This document shows, in pieces, positions 16,893-26,019 of a stretch of 64,000 bases of DNA (position 1 is its first letter; every line of letters begins with the position of its first letter). Made by a program: the position numbers and the translations under genes. Where the stretch lies: positions 1 through 64,000 of the forward strand of contig NZ_JAUYNX010000002.1 in the NCBI RefSeq assembly GCF_030704825.1. Direction: 5' to 3'. Below the pieces are notes generated by a model, which saw only the letters and a list, made by a program, of their open reading frames with translations, made no database searches and was not told where the DNA came from. The stretch comes from Brevundimonas sp. (GTDB lineage: Bacteria > Pseudomonadota > Alphaproteobacteria > Caulobacterales > Caulobacteraceae).

Positions 16893-18557
16893 TCAGGCCT
16901 TCAGGCTCGGCAGGTTGAGGCCGTGTTCGCGGGCCGCTTGCTTCGCGATCTCATAGCCCGCGTCGGCGTGGCGCATGACGCCGGTGGCGGGGTCGTTCCA
17001 GAGGACGCGCTCCAGACGCCTGGCCGCCTCGGGCGTGCCGTCGGCGACGATGACGACACCGGAGTGCTGGGAGTAGCCCATGCCCACGCCGCCGCCGTGG
17101 TGCAGCGACACCCAGCTGGCCCCCGAGGCGGTGTTCAGCAGGGCGTTGAGCAGAGGCCAGTCGGAGACGGCGTCCGAGCCATCAATCATTGATTCCGTCT
17201 CGCGGTTGGGGCTGGCGACCGAGCCGGAGTCGAGATGGTCCCGGCCGATGACGATCGGGCCGCTGAGCTCGCCCGAGGCGACCATGTCGTTGAACATGAG
17301 CCCCGCCCGGTGGCGGTCGCCGAGGCCGATCCAGCAGATGCGGGCGGGCAGACCCTGGAAGGCGATACGCTCGCCGGCCATGTCCAGCCAGCGGTGCAGG
17401 CCGGCGTTGTCGGGGAACAGCTTTTTCATCGCCGCGTCGGTCTTGCCGATGTCGTCCGGATCGCCGGTCAGGGCGGCCCAGCGGAACGGGCCGATGCCGC
17501 GGCAGAACAGCGGGCGGATGTAGGCGGGAACGAAGCCGGGGAAGTCGAAGGCGTTCTTCACGCCGGCGTCGAAGGCGACCTGGCGGATATTGTTGCCGTA
17601 GTCTGTCGTGGGGATGCCGGCGGACTGGAAGTCGAGCATGGCCTGGACGTGAACAGCGCAGGAGGCGCGCGCGGCGGCCTCGACGGCGGCTGGGTCGGAG
17701 ACGCGTCTGTCCTCCCATTCGGCGACGGTCCAGCCCTGCGGCAGATAGCCGTTGACGAGGTCGTGGGCGCTGGTCTGGTCGGTGACCAGATCGGGCCGGA
17801 CGCCGCGCTTGACGAGTTCAGGCAGAACATCCGCCGCATTACCCAACAGGCCGACGGATATGGCTTTTCCGTCTGCCTTCGCTTTCTCGAGCAGGGCCAG
17901 CGCCTCGTCCAGCGTCTCGGCCATGACGTCGAGGTAGCGGGTCTTCAGGCGCATCTCGATCCGGCTGCGCTGGCACTCGACGGCGAGGCAGGAGGCGCCG
18001 GCCATGGTCGCGGCCAGCGGCTGGGCCCCGCCCATGCCGCCGAGGCCGGCGGTCAGGATCCAGCGGCCCGACCAGTCGCCGCCATAGTGCTGGCGTCCGG
18101 CCTCCATGAAGGTCTCGTACGTACCCTGAACGATGCCCTGGGTGCCGATGTAGATCCACGAGCCGGCCGTCATCTGGCCGTACATCATGAGACCCTTGCG
18201 ATCGAGCTCGTTGAAATGCTCCCAGGTCGCCCATTTGGGCACGAGGTTGGAGTTGGCGATGAGGACGCGGGGGGCGTCGGCATGGGTGCGGAAGACGCCG
18301 ACGGGCTTGCCGGACTGGACCAGCAGGGTCTGGTCGGGTTCGAGCGCGCGCAGCTCGGTGACGATGCGGTCGAACGACGGCCAGTCGCGCGCGGCCTTGC
18401 CGATGCCGCCATAGACGACGAGGTCTTCGGGCCGCTCGGCGACCTCGGGGTCGAGGTTGTTCATCAGCATGCGCAGGGCGGCCTCGGCGGCCCAGGTCTT
18501 CGCGGTCATCTCGAGGCCGCGGGGCGCGCGGACGACGCGGGCGTTGGACGTGGTCAT
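16893..18557 (-). CDS. hutU: Urocanate hydratase
   Basis: Second step of the hut pathway, converting urocanate to imidazolone propionate with tightly bound NAD+. The 554-residue length is standard. Recognisable blocks are [31 protein letters not shown], the NAD-binding [16 protein letters not shown] (167-181), the [13 protein letters not shown] block and the [16 protein letters not shown] segment with the conserved Cys. Only two to three bases separate it from hutG upstream and hutH downstream, so the three genes are one transcription unit under the HutC operator at 19419-19432. Confidence 0.97.
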   Translation of the reverse strand: MTTSNARVVRAPRGLEMTAKTWAAEAALRMLMNNLDPEVAERPEDLVVYGGIGKAARDWPSFDRIVTELRALEPDQTLLVQSGKPVGVFRTHADAPRVLIANSNLVPKWATWEHFNELDRKGLMMYGQMTAGSWIYIGTQGIVQGTYETFMEAGRQHYGGDWSGRWILTAGLGGMGGAQPLAATMAGASCLAVECQRSRIEMRLKTRYLDVMAETLDEALALLEKAKADGKAISVGLLGNAADVLPELVKRGVRPDLVTDQTSAHDLVNGYLPQGWTVAEWEDRRVSDPAAVEAAARASCAVHVQAMLDFQSAGIPTTDYGNNIRQVAFDAGVKNAFDFPGFVPAYIRPLFCRGIGPFRWAALTGDPDDIGKTDAAMKKLFPDNAGLHRWLDMAGERIAFQGLPARICWIGLGDRHRAGLMFNDMVASGELSGPIVIGRDHLDSGSVASPNRETESMIDGSDAVSDWPLLNALLNTASGASWVSLHHGGGVGMGYSQHSGVVIVADGTPEAARRLERVLWNDPATGVMRHADAGYEIAKQAAREHGLNLPSLKA

Positions 18558-18559
18558 GA

Positions 18560-19378
18560 TCAGGCTCGCTGGCTGAGCGCGAAGTCGCGGCAGGCGGTAA
18601 GGACGTGGCGCAGGGTGCGCGTGAGGGGTTCGGCCCGGGCGGGGTCAAAGGGCGTGGGCCAGGTGGCGGGGCTCGCCTCGGCCGGCTCGTCGACATAGCC
18701 GCGGCACGCCAGCTCCATCTGGATGGCGTGGACGTGGCGATCCGGCCGCCCGTAGCAGCGGGTGGTCCAGCCGCCCTTGAAACGGCCGTTGACGACGTGA
18801 CTGTCGCCCGAGGCGAGGCAGGCCGCCTCGACGGCGGCGGTCAGGGCGGGGGCGCAGGTGACGCCGCCGTTGTCGCCGATGTTGAACTGCGGCAGCTGGC
18901 CGTCGAACAGGCGCGGCACCCGCGAGCGGATCGAGTGGGCGTCGTAGAGGACGACCGGCCCGGCCGCCGACAGCCGCTCGATCTGGCCGGTCAGGGCGGC
19001 GTGGTAGGGGTCGAAGAATTCGGTGCGGCGGGCCTCGATCTCGATCGCGTCGGGCTCTTCGCCGGGGCGGTACAGGGGCTCGCCGTCGAAGGTCTCGACC
19101 GGGCACAGGCCGGTGGTGGTCATGCCGGGGTAGAGGGACTGGCCGGACGGATCGCGGTTCACGTCGATGACGGAGCGGGAGACGGCGGTGCGGACGACGG
19201 TGGCGCCCAGGTCGCCGGCGAAGGCGTAGAGGCGGTCGATCCACCAGTCGGCGTCCTTGCGGGCCCGCCAGGGGTCGGCCATGCGCGCCTCGATGGCGGC
19301 CGGGATGTCCGTGCCGGCGTGCGGAACGGCGACGATCAGGGGGGCGTCGCCGGGCGTCACCGTCAGCCAGTCCGTCAT
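18560..19378 (-). CDS. hutG: N-formylglutamate amidohydrolase (deformylase) HutG
   Basis: Last step of the five-step histidine route: N-formylglutamate to glutamate and formate. The 272-residue protein has the metal-binding PHAGTDIP near the N-terminus, the [13 protein letters not shown] block, [20 protein letters not shown] and the [16 protein letters not shown] substrate loop. It is the first gene of the leftward arm and faces hutF across a 78-base gap holding the operator. Its presence with HutF, rather than a formiminoglutamase, is what defines the five-step variant. Confidence 0.95.
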   Translation of the reverse strand: MTDWLTVTPGDAPLIVAVPHAGTDIPAAIEARMADPWRARKDADWWIDRLYAFAGDLGATVVRTAVSRSVIDVNRDPSGQSLYPGMTTTGLCPVETFDGEPLYRPGEEPDAIEIEARRTEFFDPYHAALTGQIERLSAAGPVVLYDAHSIRSRVPRLFDGQLPQFNIGDNGGVTCAPALTAAVEAACLASGDSHVVNGRFKGGWTTRCYGRPDRHVHAIQMELACRGYVDEPAEASPATWPTPFDPARAEPLTRTLRHVLTACRDFALSQRA

Positions 19379-19418
19379 CGCCGTCCCCCTGTTTCGCCCG
19401 TCTTGCCAGTCTGTCGAT

Positions 19419-19432
19419 TATGTATAGACATA
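19419..19432. promoter_or_regulatory. HutC-type operator between divergent hut arms
   Basis: TATGTATAGACATA is a 14-base near-palindrome (six of seven pairs match) centred in the gap between hutG and hutF. It resembles the TGTATA/TGTCTATACA family of sites used by GntR/HutC repressors, which release DNA when urocanate binds. One site placed here can control both arms, and hutC itself is in the right arm, giving autoregulation. Binding is inferred from position and symmetry. Confidence 0.7.
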
Positions 19433-19456
19433 TTCAGGCCGATGGAGGTTTGTCCA

Positions 19457-20839
19457 GTGCCGCAATCCCCGCCCGTAACCGCACACAGCCTGTTCTTCGC
19501 CCGCGCCCTGCTGCCGGCGGGGTGGGCGGGCGACGTGCGGATCAGCGTGACGGACGGCCGGGTGTCGCAGGTCGAGACCGGCGTGGTGCGCGCGGCGGGC
19601 GAGGCCGATCTGGGCGTGGCCCTGCCGGGGCTGTCGAACGTGCACAGCCACGCCTTCCAGCGGGCGATGGCGGGGCTGACCGAGGAACGCGGACCGACCG
19701 CCGGGGACGATTTCTGGTCGTGGCGGGCGCTGATGTACCGCTTTCTGGACCGGGGCGGGCCCGACGAGATCGAGGCCATCACGGCCCTGGCCTTCGCCGA
19801 GATGCTGGAGGGCGGGTTCACCCGGGTCGGGGAGTTCCACTATCTGCACAACGACCCCGACGGGCGGTCGTATGGCGACCCGGGCGAACTGGCGGGAAGG
19901 ATCGCGGCGGCGGCGGCGGGGACCGGGATCGGCCTGACGCTGCTGCCGGTCTTCTACGCCCACGCCGGGTTCGGAGGGCAGCCGCCGGCGCAGGGACAGC
20001 GCCGGTTCATCAACGACGTGGGCGGGTTTTCGCGTCTGATGGAAGAGAGCCGGCGGATCGCCGCCGCCCTGCCGGACGCGGTGGTGGGCGTGGCGCCGCA
20101 CAGCCTGCGGGCGGTGACGCCGGAGGAACTGGCCGCCGTGGTCCCGATGGCCGGGGACGGGCCGGTGCACATCCACGCCGCCGAACAGACGAAGGAGGTG
20201 CAGGACTGCCTCGACTGGTCGGGCGCGCGGCCGGTGCAGTGGCTGCTGGACCATGCAGGGCTGGACCGGCGCTGGTGCCTGATCCACGCGACCCATCTGA
20301 CGCCCGACGAGACGAAGCGGATGGCGGCGAGCGGGGCGGTGGCGGGGCTGTGCCCGGTGACCGAGGCCAATCTGGGCGACGGCGTCTTTCCGGCGGTGGA
20401 ATTCCTGGAGGCGGGCGGGGCGTTCGGCTTGGGGACGGACTCCAATGTGCTGATCGATGCGGCGGGCGAGCTGAGGGCGCTGGAATACAGCCAGAGGCTG
20501 ACGCGGCGGGGCCGGGCGGTGCTGGCGGACCCCGGCGCCTCGACCGGCGGGACCCTGTACCGGCGCGCGCTGGCGGGCGGGGCCCAGGCGACCGGCGGAA
20601 CGACCGGGATCGCCGTGGGCGAGGCGGCCGACCTGGTGGCGCTGGAGACGGACGATCTGGCCTATGCCGGCCGCCGCGACGACGCCCTGCTGGACAGTCT
20701 GGTGTTCGCCGGGCCGAAGCGGGCCATCCGCACCGTATGGCGGCGTGGGCGCGTCGTGGTCGAGAATGGACGCCACGTCCACAGGGCGGCGATCGAGGCG
20801 CGCTATCGCAAGGCGCTCGACGCCGTGCTGGGCGGATGA
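19457..20839 (+). CDS. hutF: Formimidoylglutamate deiminase HutF
   Basis: Deaminates N-formimino-L-glutamate to N-formyl-L-glutamate and ammonia, the fourth step of the pathway; amidohydrolase fold with one zinc. The 460-residue protein carries the metal ligands in SNVHSHAFQRAM, the EFHYLHND segment, APHSLRAV, HIHAAEQTKEV, LIHATHL and GTDSNVLIDA in the usual order. The start is a GTG at 19457, chosen because GGAGG (19444-19448) sits eight bases ahead; the in-frame ATG at 19442 overlaps that site and has no binding site of its own. The stop overlaps the start of hutC (ATGA). Confidence 0.95.
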   Translation: MPQSPPVTAHSLFFARALLPAGWAGDVRISVTDGRVSQVETGVVRAAGEADLGVALPGLSNVHSHAFQRAMAGLTEERGPTAGDDFWSWRALMYRFLDRGGPDEIEAITALAFAEMLEGGFTRVGEFHYLHNDPDGRSYGDPGELAGRIAAAAAGTGIGLTLLPVFYAHAGFGGQPPAQGQRRFINDVGGFSRLMEESRRIAAALPDAVVGVAPHSLRAVTPEELAAVVPMAGDGPVHIHAAEQTKEVQDCLDWSGARPVQWLLDHAGLDRRWCLIHATHLTPDETKRMAASGAVAGLCPVTEANLGDGVFPAVEFLEAGGAFGLGTDSNVLIDAAGELRALEYSQRLTRRGRAVLADPGASTGGTLYRRALAGGAQATGGTTGIAVGEAADLVALETDDLAYAGRRDDALLDSLVFAGPKRAIRTVWRRGRVVVENGRHVHRAAIEARYRKALDAVLGG

Positions 20840-21540
20840 GTTCGCTGCACCGCCGGATCGGCGCGGACATCGAGCGGCGCATCCTGTCGGGCGAGTGGCC
20901 GCCCGGGGCGCGGGTGCCGACCGAGGCCGAGCTGACCGCCGAATACGGCTGCGCCCGGATGACGGTGTCCAGGGCGCTGACGGACCTGTCGGCGCGCGGG
21001 CTGATCGTGCGGCGCCGAAGGGCCGGGTCGGTGGTGGCGCGGCCGCCCGTGCATTCCGCCGTGCTCGACATCCCCGACATCGCCGCCGGGATCGCGGGGC
21101 GGGGGATGGCCTATGGCTACGAACTGATCGAGCGGAGGGTGCGGGAGGCGACAGACGTCGAAGCCTGGCTGGGCGACCAGGGCGTGCTGTCGATCGTCTG
21201 CCTGCACCGGGCCGACGGAGCCCCGTTCGCGCTGGAGCGGCGGCTGATCGGGCTGGCGGCCACGCCCGAGGCGGCCGACGAGCCCTTCACCGGGATTTCC
21301 CCGGGGGGCTGGCTGCTGAAACGGGCGCCGTGGACCGAGGCCGAGCACAGGATCTCGGCCGTGGCCGCCGACCGCGAGACGGCGCTGCGGCTGGACCTGC
21401 CGCCGGGCGAGGCCTGCCTGAAGCTGGAGCGGCGCACCTGGGCCGACGGCCGCGGCGTCACCTGGGCGTGGCAGACCTTTCCGGGACAGGCCTATGATCT
21501 GGTCGCCCGCTTCTCGCCCGCCCGCCCGGAGGCCCGATGA
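20836..21540 (+). CDS. hutC: Histidine utilisation repressor HutC (GntR family)
   Basis: A 234-residue GntR-family repressor. The N-terminal winged helix-turn-helix (residues 4-70; [20 protein letters not shown], then TVSRAL) is followed by a UTRA ligand-binding domain with [11 protein letters not shown], a [17 protein letters not shown] strand pair and the family end EHRISA...LKLERRTW. HutC proteins bind urocanate and then leave their operators. The ATG at 20836 overlaps the hutF stop and its TGA (21538-21540) overlaps the hutI ATG at 21537, so expression is translationally coupled and self-regulated through the upstream operator. Confidence 0.93.
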   Translation: MSSLHRRIGADIERRILSGEWPPGARVPTEAELTAEYGCARMTVSRALTDLSARGLIVRRRRAGSVVARPPVHSAVLDIPDIAAGIAGRGMAYGYELIERRVREATDVEAWLGDQGVLSIVCLHRADGAPFALERRLIGLAATPEAADEPFTGISPGGWLLKRAPWTEAEHRISAVAADRETALRLDLPPGEACLKLERRTWADGRGVTWAWQTFPGQAYDLVARFSPARPEAR

Positions 21541-22766
21541 TCGCCGACCGTCTCCTGATCGACTGCCGCCTCGCGACCATGGCCCCCGCTTTCGCGGGGA
21601 TGGGCGGCGAGGCCTATGGGGCGATCGAGGAGGGGGCGATCCTGATCCGCGACGGCCGCATCCTCTGGGTCGGAGCGCGAGGGGCTCTGCCGGCCCACGA
21701 GGCGGCCGAGACAGACCGGCTCGGCGGGCGCTGGGTCACGCCGGGGCTGGTCGACTGTCATACCCATCTGGTGTTCGGCGGCGACCGGTCGGGCGAGTTC
21801 GAACAGCGGCTGGGCGGAGCGACCTATGAGGAGATCGCGCGGGCCGGGGGCGGCATCGTCTCCAGCGTGGCGGCGACCCGGGCGGCGTCGGAGGATCAGC
21901 TCTACGCCTCGGCGCTGGGGCGGCTGGCGGGGCTGAAGGCGACGGGGGTCACCACGGTCGAGATCAAGTCGGGATACGGGCTGGATCGCGAAACCGAGTT
22001 GAAGATGCTGCGCGTCGCGCGGCGGATCGGGCGGGAGGCGGGGGTGCGGGTGCGCACCAGCTACCTCGGCCTGCACGCAGTGCCGCCCGAGTGGAAGGCG
22101 GACCGCGGGCGCTATGTCGATCTGGCGGTGGACGACATCCTGCCGGCGGCGCACGCCGAGGGGCTGGTCGACGCGGTCGACGCCTATTGCGAGCCGATCG
22201 CCTTCTCGACGGGGGAGGTCGGACGGCTGTTCGACAAGGCGCGGGCGTTGGGCCTGCCGGTCAAGCTGCACGCCGACCAGCTGTCGGACGGCGGCGGGGC
22301 GGCGCTGGCGGCGAAGTATGGAGCCCTGTCCGCGGATCACATCGAACACACCGGCGAGGCCGGGGTTCGGGCCATGGCCGGGGCCGGCGTCGTCGCGGTG
22401 CTGCTGCCCGGGGCGTATCTGATGCTGCGCGAGACCACGCCGCCGCCGATCGCGCTGCTGCGGCGGCACGGCGTGGCGATGGCGGTGGCGACGGACTGCA
22501 ATCCCGGGACCTCGCCGCTGGCCTCGATGACGGCGGCGATCAACCTGGCCTGCGTGCAGTTCCGCCTGACGCCGGAGGAGGCGCTGGCGGGGGGGACGCG
22601 GATCGCGGCGAAGGCGCTGGGACTGGAGGCCGAGATCGGCGCGATCGAGGCCGGCAAGGCGGCCGATCTGGCGGTCTGGGACATAGAGCGGCCGGCCGAA
22701 CTGGCCTACTGGCTGGGCAAGCCGCTGCTGGCGCGGCGGATGGTCGGGGGGCGCTGGGACGCGTAG
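21537..22766 (+). CDS. hutI: Imidazolonepropionase
   Basis: Third step of the pathway: ring-opening of 4-imidazolone-5-propanoate to N-formimino-L-glutamate by a metal-dependent amidohydrolase. The 409-residue protein shows the [20 protein letters not shown] metal/substrate motif, [12 protein letters not shown], the [13 protein letters not shown] block (here [13 protein letters not shown]), [12 protein letters not shown], the [12 protein letters not shown] segment and [10 protein letters not shown]. It is the last recognised enzyme of the rightward hut arm; a 36-residue membrane peptide frame follows 42 bases later. Confidence 0.97.
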   Translation: MIADRLLIDCRLATMAPAFAGMGGEAYGAIEEGAILIRDGRILWVGARGALPAHEAAETDRLGGRWVTPGLVDCHTHLVFGGDRSGEFEQRLGGATYEEIARAGGGIVSSVAATRAASEDQLYASALGRLAGLKATGVTTVEIKSGYGLDRETELKMLRVARRIGREAGVRVRTSYLGLHAVPPEWKADRGRYVDLAVDDILPAAHAEGLVDAVDAYCEPIAFSTGEVGRLFDKARALGLPVKLHADQLSDGGGAALAAKYGALSADHIEHTGEAGVRAMAGAGVVAVLLPGAYLMLRETTPPPIALLRRHGVAMAVATDCNPGTSPLASMTAAINLACVQFRLTPEEALAGGTRIAAKALGLEAEIGAIEAGKAADLAVWDIERPAELAYWLGKPLLARRMVGGRWDA

Positions 22767-22808
22767 CCGGGGCCGAATCGCGACAGGATGGGGGCGGAGA
22801 CCGCCGCC

Positions 22809-22919
22809 ATGCTCAACCGGCCCGACCGCACCGAAAACATCCTGACCGCCCTGCTGGTGCTGGTCACCGCCCTGATGGCGGTCGCGACCCTGGCCGGTTT
22901 CGGCCTGTTCCGCGTCTGA
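22809..22919 (+). CDS. 36-residue single-helix membrane peptide
   Basis: A very short open frame just after hutI: MLNRPDRTEN, then a hydrophobic helix from ILTALLVLVT to about LAGFGLF, ending in RV. The charged N-terminus followed by one 22-residue helix is the layout of small inner-membrane proteins. A GGGGCGGAG stretch sits about ten bases before the ATG. It lies 42 bases after hutI on the same strand, so it is probably in the hutFCI transcript, and its stop is five bases from the convergent nitroreductase stop. No homologue is recognised; translation is an inference. Confidence 0.45.
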   Translation: MLNRPDRTENILTALLVLVTALMAVATLAGFGLFRV

Positions 22920-22923
22920 AGCC

Positions 22924-23526
22924 TCAGTCGCGCCAGACGGTCAGGGCCGTCATGTCCGGACGCGGGCGCTCCAGCGGGGGCTCGGCCAGCGTCCCGATGT
23001 GGACGAAGCCCGCGACCCGTTCGTCCTCGCCGACCCCGTAGAGGGCCAGGGCCTCGCGGTCATAGCTGTACCAGTCGGTGATCCAGCTGGCCGAATAGCC
23101 CAGGGCGCCGGCGGCGTGTTCGAGGTTCATGCAGACGGCGCCGGCGGACAGTTCCTGCTCCCACCGCGGGACCTTGGGGTCGGGGACCGGGGCCGAGACG
23201 ACGAGAATGGTCACCGGGGCGGCGGTCAGCTTGCCGAGGACGGCGCGGGCCTTGTCGGGGCCGGGCTGACGGGCGGCCAGCGGGATCAGGGCCGCGGCGA
23301 GTTCGCCCCGGGTCCGCGGGCCCATGACCACGAACCGCCAGGGGAAGAGCTTGCCGTGATCGGGGGTCCGGGCGCCGAGGGCCAGGATGCGGGCGACCTC
23401 GGCCGGCGACGGGCCGGGCGCCGCCAGGGCCTGGGCGGGGGCCGAGCGGCGACGGGAAAGACGGTCCTGCATCTCGGGCGAGGGGACGGGCAGGGGGAGC
23501 GGGAGCCCCAGGTCGGCGTCGGTCAT
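22924..23526 (-). CDS. Nitroreductase family protein (YdjA-like)
   Basis: A 200-residue FMN-dependent oxidoreductase of the short nitroreductase class. RRRSAPAQALA corresponds to the FMN-phosphate-binding RRS segment, ARTPDHGKLFPWRFVV is the typical second motif, and the C-terminal half has the CMNLEHAAGALGYSASWITDW stretch (residues about 131-151) and GFVHIGT. The physiological substrate is not known for YdjA-like proteins. It converges on the hutI-side transcript and is divergent from the NUDIX gene at 23572 with only 45 bases between. Confidence 0.88.
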   Translation of the reverse strand: MTDADLGLPLPLPVPSPEMQDRLSRRRSAPAQALAAPGPSPAEVARILALGARTPDHGKLFPWRFVVMGPRTRGELAAALIPLAARQPGPDKARAVLGKLTAAPVTILVVSAPVPDPKVPRWEQELSAGAVCMNLEHAAGALGYSASWITDWYSYDREALALYGVGEDERVAGFVHIGTLAEPPLERPRPDMTALTVWRD

Positions 23527-23571
23527 GCCGCCTAGCTAGGCGAGGCGCGCGGTCGGCGCCATACCCCGCTG

Positions 23572-24222
23572 ATGAGCGACTCGCATGACGCCTTCGATAC
23601 CGACCGCCCTCTGCCCGGCTGGGATGACGGGAGCGACCGGCCGCCGCCGTGGCGGGACGCCGGCTCGACGACGACGTTCGAGAACCCGTGGCTGCGGCTG
23701 ACGCGCCACGACGCGACGGCGCCGACGGGAATGAAGGCCGACTACGTCGTCATGCGGCCGAAGAATCTCTCGGTCGGGGTGCTGCCGTTGCACGACGACG
23801 GGACGGTGACCCTGGTGGGCCAGCAGCGCTTCGCCCTGATGAACTGGTCGTGGGAGATGCCCGAGGGCGGGGCTCCGTTCGACGAGGATCCGCTGGCGGG
23901 CGCGAAGCGGGAACTTGCCGAGGAGGCGGGGCTGGAGGCGGCGACCTGGCGGCAGGCCTACAAGGCCGAGATGAGCAATTCGATCACCGACGAGCGGGCC
24001 GTGGCCTGGGTGGCGTGGGGACTGACGCCCGTGCCCCTCGCGCCGGACCCGACCGAAATCATCCGCGTGGCGCGCGTGCCGTTCGGGAGTCTGCTGCACG
24101 AGATTCGCGCCAGCGCGATCCGGGACATGTTCACGCTGGCGACGGCGCTCAGGGCCTACCATATGGCGCGGGAGGGTGAACTGCCGCCGGAACTGGCGAA
24201 GGCCATGCTGGCGAGCGTATGA
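23572..24222 (+). CDS. NUDIX hydrolase (ADP-ribose pyrophosphatase-like)
   Basis: A 216-residue NUDIX protein. The NUDIX box is GGAPFDEDPLAGAKRELAEE followed by AGL, matching G-x5-E-x7-REUxEExGU with the shift usual for this subgroup, and it coordinates the divalent cations. The preceding strand DYVVMRPKNLSVGVLPLHDDG and the WEMPEGG segment point to the ADP-ribose pyrophosphatase-like group that cleaves nucleoside-diphosphate sugars. Its stop overlaps the first possible start of cysE (ATGATGA), suggesting the two are cotranscribed. Confidence 0.88.
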   Translation: MSDSHDAFDTDRPLPGWDDGSDRPPPWRDAGSTTTFENPWLRLTRHDATAPTGMKADYVVMRPKNLSVGVLPLHDDGTVTLVGQQRFALMNWSWEMPEGGAPFDEDPLAGAKRELAEEAGLEAATWRQAYKAEMSNSITDERAVAWVAWGLTPVPLAPDPTEIIRVARVPFGSLLHEIRASAIRDMFTLATALRAYHMAREGELPPELAKAMLASV

Positions 24223-24242
24223 TGAGCCCGAAGGAGTCGCTG

Positions 24243-25064
24243 ATGCCCAAGCTCGAAGTCGTCGCCCGGCGACCCGACTGCTGGTCGGATCTGCGCGCCT
24301 CGGCCGAGGCGGCGGCGCGGGACGAGCCCCATCTGGCGTCGCAGATGAACGCCGTCATCCTGTCGCATGACGATCTCGCCAGCGCCCTCAGCTTCCAGAT
24401 CGGGCGCAAGCTGGGCGACAGCGAATTGGGACCCATGTCCGTGCGGGAGGTGTGCCGGGACGCCTTCGAGGCCGATCCGGCCATCGTCGCCGCCGCCGAG
24501 GCCGATCTGAGGGCCGTGGCCGAGCGCGATCCGGCGATCAAGACGCTGTTGCAACCCTTCCTCTACTTCAAGGGCTTCCAGGCGCTGCAGGCCTGGCGGG
24601 TGTCGCACTGGCTGTGGACCCAGGGCCGCGAGACCCTGGCCTTCCATTTCCAGAGCCGCATCTCCGAACTGTTCCAGCTCGACATCCATCCGGCGGCGCG
24701 TCTGGGCTCGGGCCTGTTCCTCGACCACGGCACCGGCATCGTCATCGGCGAGACGGCGGTGGTCGGCGACGAGGTGTCGATGCTGCACGCCGTGACCCTG
24801 GGCGGCACGGGCGCCGAGCGCGGCGACCGCCACCCCAAGATCGGGAGGGGCGTATTGCTCGGGGCCGGGGCCAAGGTGCTGGGCAACATCACCGTCGGCG
24901 ACTACGCCAAGGTGGCCTCGGGCTCGGTGGTGCTGAAGCCGGTGCCGGCCGGCTGCACCGTGGCGGGGGTGCCCGCGCGGCTGGTCAACTGCCCGACCGG
25001 GGCGACGCCGGCCCGGACCATGGATCATACCCTGGCCGACATCGTCTACGACTTCGTCATCTGA
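24243..25064 (+). CDS. cysE: Serine O-acetyltransferase
   Basis: Acetylates serine with acetyl-CoA, giving O-acetylserine for cysteine synthase. The 273-residue protein has the N-terminal helical CysE domain (DLRAVAERDPAIKTLLQPFL, FKGFQALQAWRVSHWLW) and a C-terminal left-handed hexapeptide beta-helix with the catalytic His in FLDHGTGIVIGETAVVGD, then HPKIGRGVLLGAGAKVLGN. I place the start at the ATG at 24243 because AAGGAG sits seven bases before it; the ATG at 24219 that overlaps the NUDIX stop has no such site. CysK, its partner, is encoded about 37 kb away in the sulfur operon. Confidence 0.95.
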   Translation: MPKLEVVARRPDCWSDLRASAEAAARDEPHLASQMNAVILSHDDLASALSFQIGRKLGDSELGPMSVREVCRDAFEADPAIVAAAEADLRAVAERDPAIKTLLQPFLYFKGFQALQAWRVSHWLWTQGRETLAFHFQSRISELFQLDIHPAARLGSGLFLDHGTGIVIGETAVVGDEVSMLHAVTLGGTGAERGDRHPKIGRGVLLGAGAKVLGNITVGDYAKVASGSVVLKPVPAGCTVAGVPARLVNCPTGATPARTMDHTLADIVYDFVI

Positions 25065-25128
25065 GGGTTTCCCTGCGGGGCGGGTTTCTCTAGGGTCCGC
25101 GGCTTCACGACTGACCTGAGGCCCACCC

Positions 25129-25341
25129 ATGAACACCGCCGACATGAAGCGCGTCGAGACGCACCTGAAGCGCACCTTCAACACCGGCGGCATCATCCTG
25201 AAGCCGCGCGGCAAGCCCAGTGACTCGGCCGAGGTCTATGTCGGCGACGAATTCATCGGCGTGGTCTTCGAGGACGAGGACGAGGCCGGCAGCTTCATGT
25301 TCGAGATGGCCATCCTCGCGGAAGACCTGCCGGAAGCCTGA
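25129..25341 (+). CDS. DUF3126 family protein
   Basis: A 70-residue acidic protein whose sequence (KRVETHLKRTFNTGGIILKP, SAEVYVGDEFIGVVFEDEDE, and SFMFEMAILAEDL) is that of the DUF3126 family, common in alphaproteobacteria and often placed directly after cysE, as here (64 bases downstream). The function is unknown. The conserved synteny suggests a link with cysteine synthesis, perhaps by contact with CysE, but no residue points to catalysis. Confidence 0.85.
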   Translation: MNTADMKRVETHLKRTFNTGGIILKPRGKPSDSAEVYVGDEFIGVVFEDEDEAGSFMFEMAILAEDLPEA

Positions 25342-25365
25342 TCGCCGTCGTCGATCGACGCGCAT

Positions 25366-25400
25366 GAAAAAAGCGCCGGAGGATCGCTCCTCCGGCGCTT
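25366..25400 (-). terminator. Rho-independent terminator between convergent genes
   Basis: A perfect 13-base stem, AAGCGCCGGAGGA (25371-25383) with TCCTCCGGCGCTT (25388-25400), and a four-base loop. Read leftward it is followed by six T residues, so it best serves the Ala/Lys-rich gene ending at 25422. On the plus strand the T run is weak, but the stem may also stop the cysE-DUF3126 transcript. Confidence 0.88.
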
Positions 25401-25421
25401 CATCGTTTCAGGCGTCGACGA

Positions 25422-25925
25422 CTATTTCTTGCCGAAGATGAACCGGCCGAGCGCGGCGAAGAAGCCCTTGTCCTCGGCGGGCCTGGCCGCGGCGGGAGCG
25501 GGGGCCGGAGCCGCCGGCTTCGGAGCGGGCGTCGGCGCGGCGGCGGCGGGCTTCGGGGCGGCAGCCGGCGCCGCGACAGGCTTGGGCGCAGCGGCGGGTT
25601 TGGCGGCGGGCTTCGCGGCGGCCTTCGGCGCAGGCTTGGCGGCGGGCTTCTTCGCGGCCGGCTTGGCGGCGGCCTTGGGAGCTGCCTTGACGGCGGGTTT
25701 GGCGACGGCCTTCGCAGCGGGCTTTGCGGCCGGCTTTTTCGCGGCGGGCTTCGGCGCGGCCTTCACGGCGGGCTTGGCGGCGGCCTTCGGCGCAGCCTTG
25801 ACGGCGGCGGACTTGGCGGCGGCCTTGGGCGCGGCGCTCGACTTTGTCGCCGGTTTCGGCTTGGAAGCGGCGACGGCCGGCTTCGGTTTGGCGGCCGCCT
25901 TAGGCTTGGATGGTGCTTTGGCCAT
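25422..25925 (-). CDS. Ala/Lys/Pro-rich histone-H1-like protein
   Basis: A 167-residue low-complexity protein: MAKAPSKPKA, then more than 130 residues made almost entirely of Ala, Lys and Pro in AAKPA/KPAAK-type units, and a short ordered C-terminus ending in a hydrophobic GFFAALGRFIFGKK. The lysine-rich region resembles the C-terminal domain of histone H1 and bacterial H1-like proteins, which bind DNA non-specifically. The aromatic tail is unlike classic H1 and might bind membrane or protein. I start at 25925 (GGGGA upstream) rather than the ATG at 25976. The terminator above lies 22 bases downstream. Confidence 0.75.
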   Translation of the reverse strand: MAKAPSKPKAAAKPKPAVAASKPKPATKSSAAPKAAAKSAAVKAAPKAAAKPAVKAAPKPAAKKPAAKPAAKAVAKPAVKAAPKAAAKPAAKKPAAKPAPKAAAKPAAKPAAAPKPVAAPAAAPKPAAAAPTPAPKPAAPAPAPAAARPAEDKGFFAALGRFIFGKK

Positions 25926-26019
25926 GAATTCCCCGACCCCTCGGTTCTGTTGGTTGATGCTGGCGCAGGAGAGCACGCCAGCGCGTGTCTCGATTCGTCA
26001 TGATAGCGGTGTTTGAGAA

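Noticed and set aside
25422..26016. A rightward frame coding a Gly/Ala-rich protein opposite the Ala/Lys/Pro gene
   Set aside because: The minus-strand gene has a ribosome site, a sensible start and a terminator; the plus frame is its complement.
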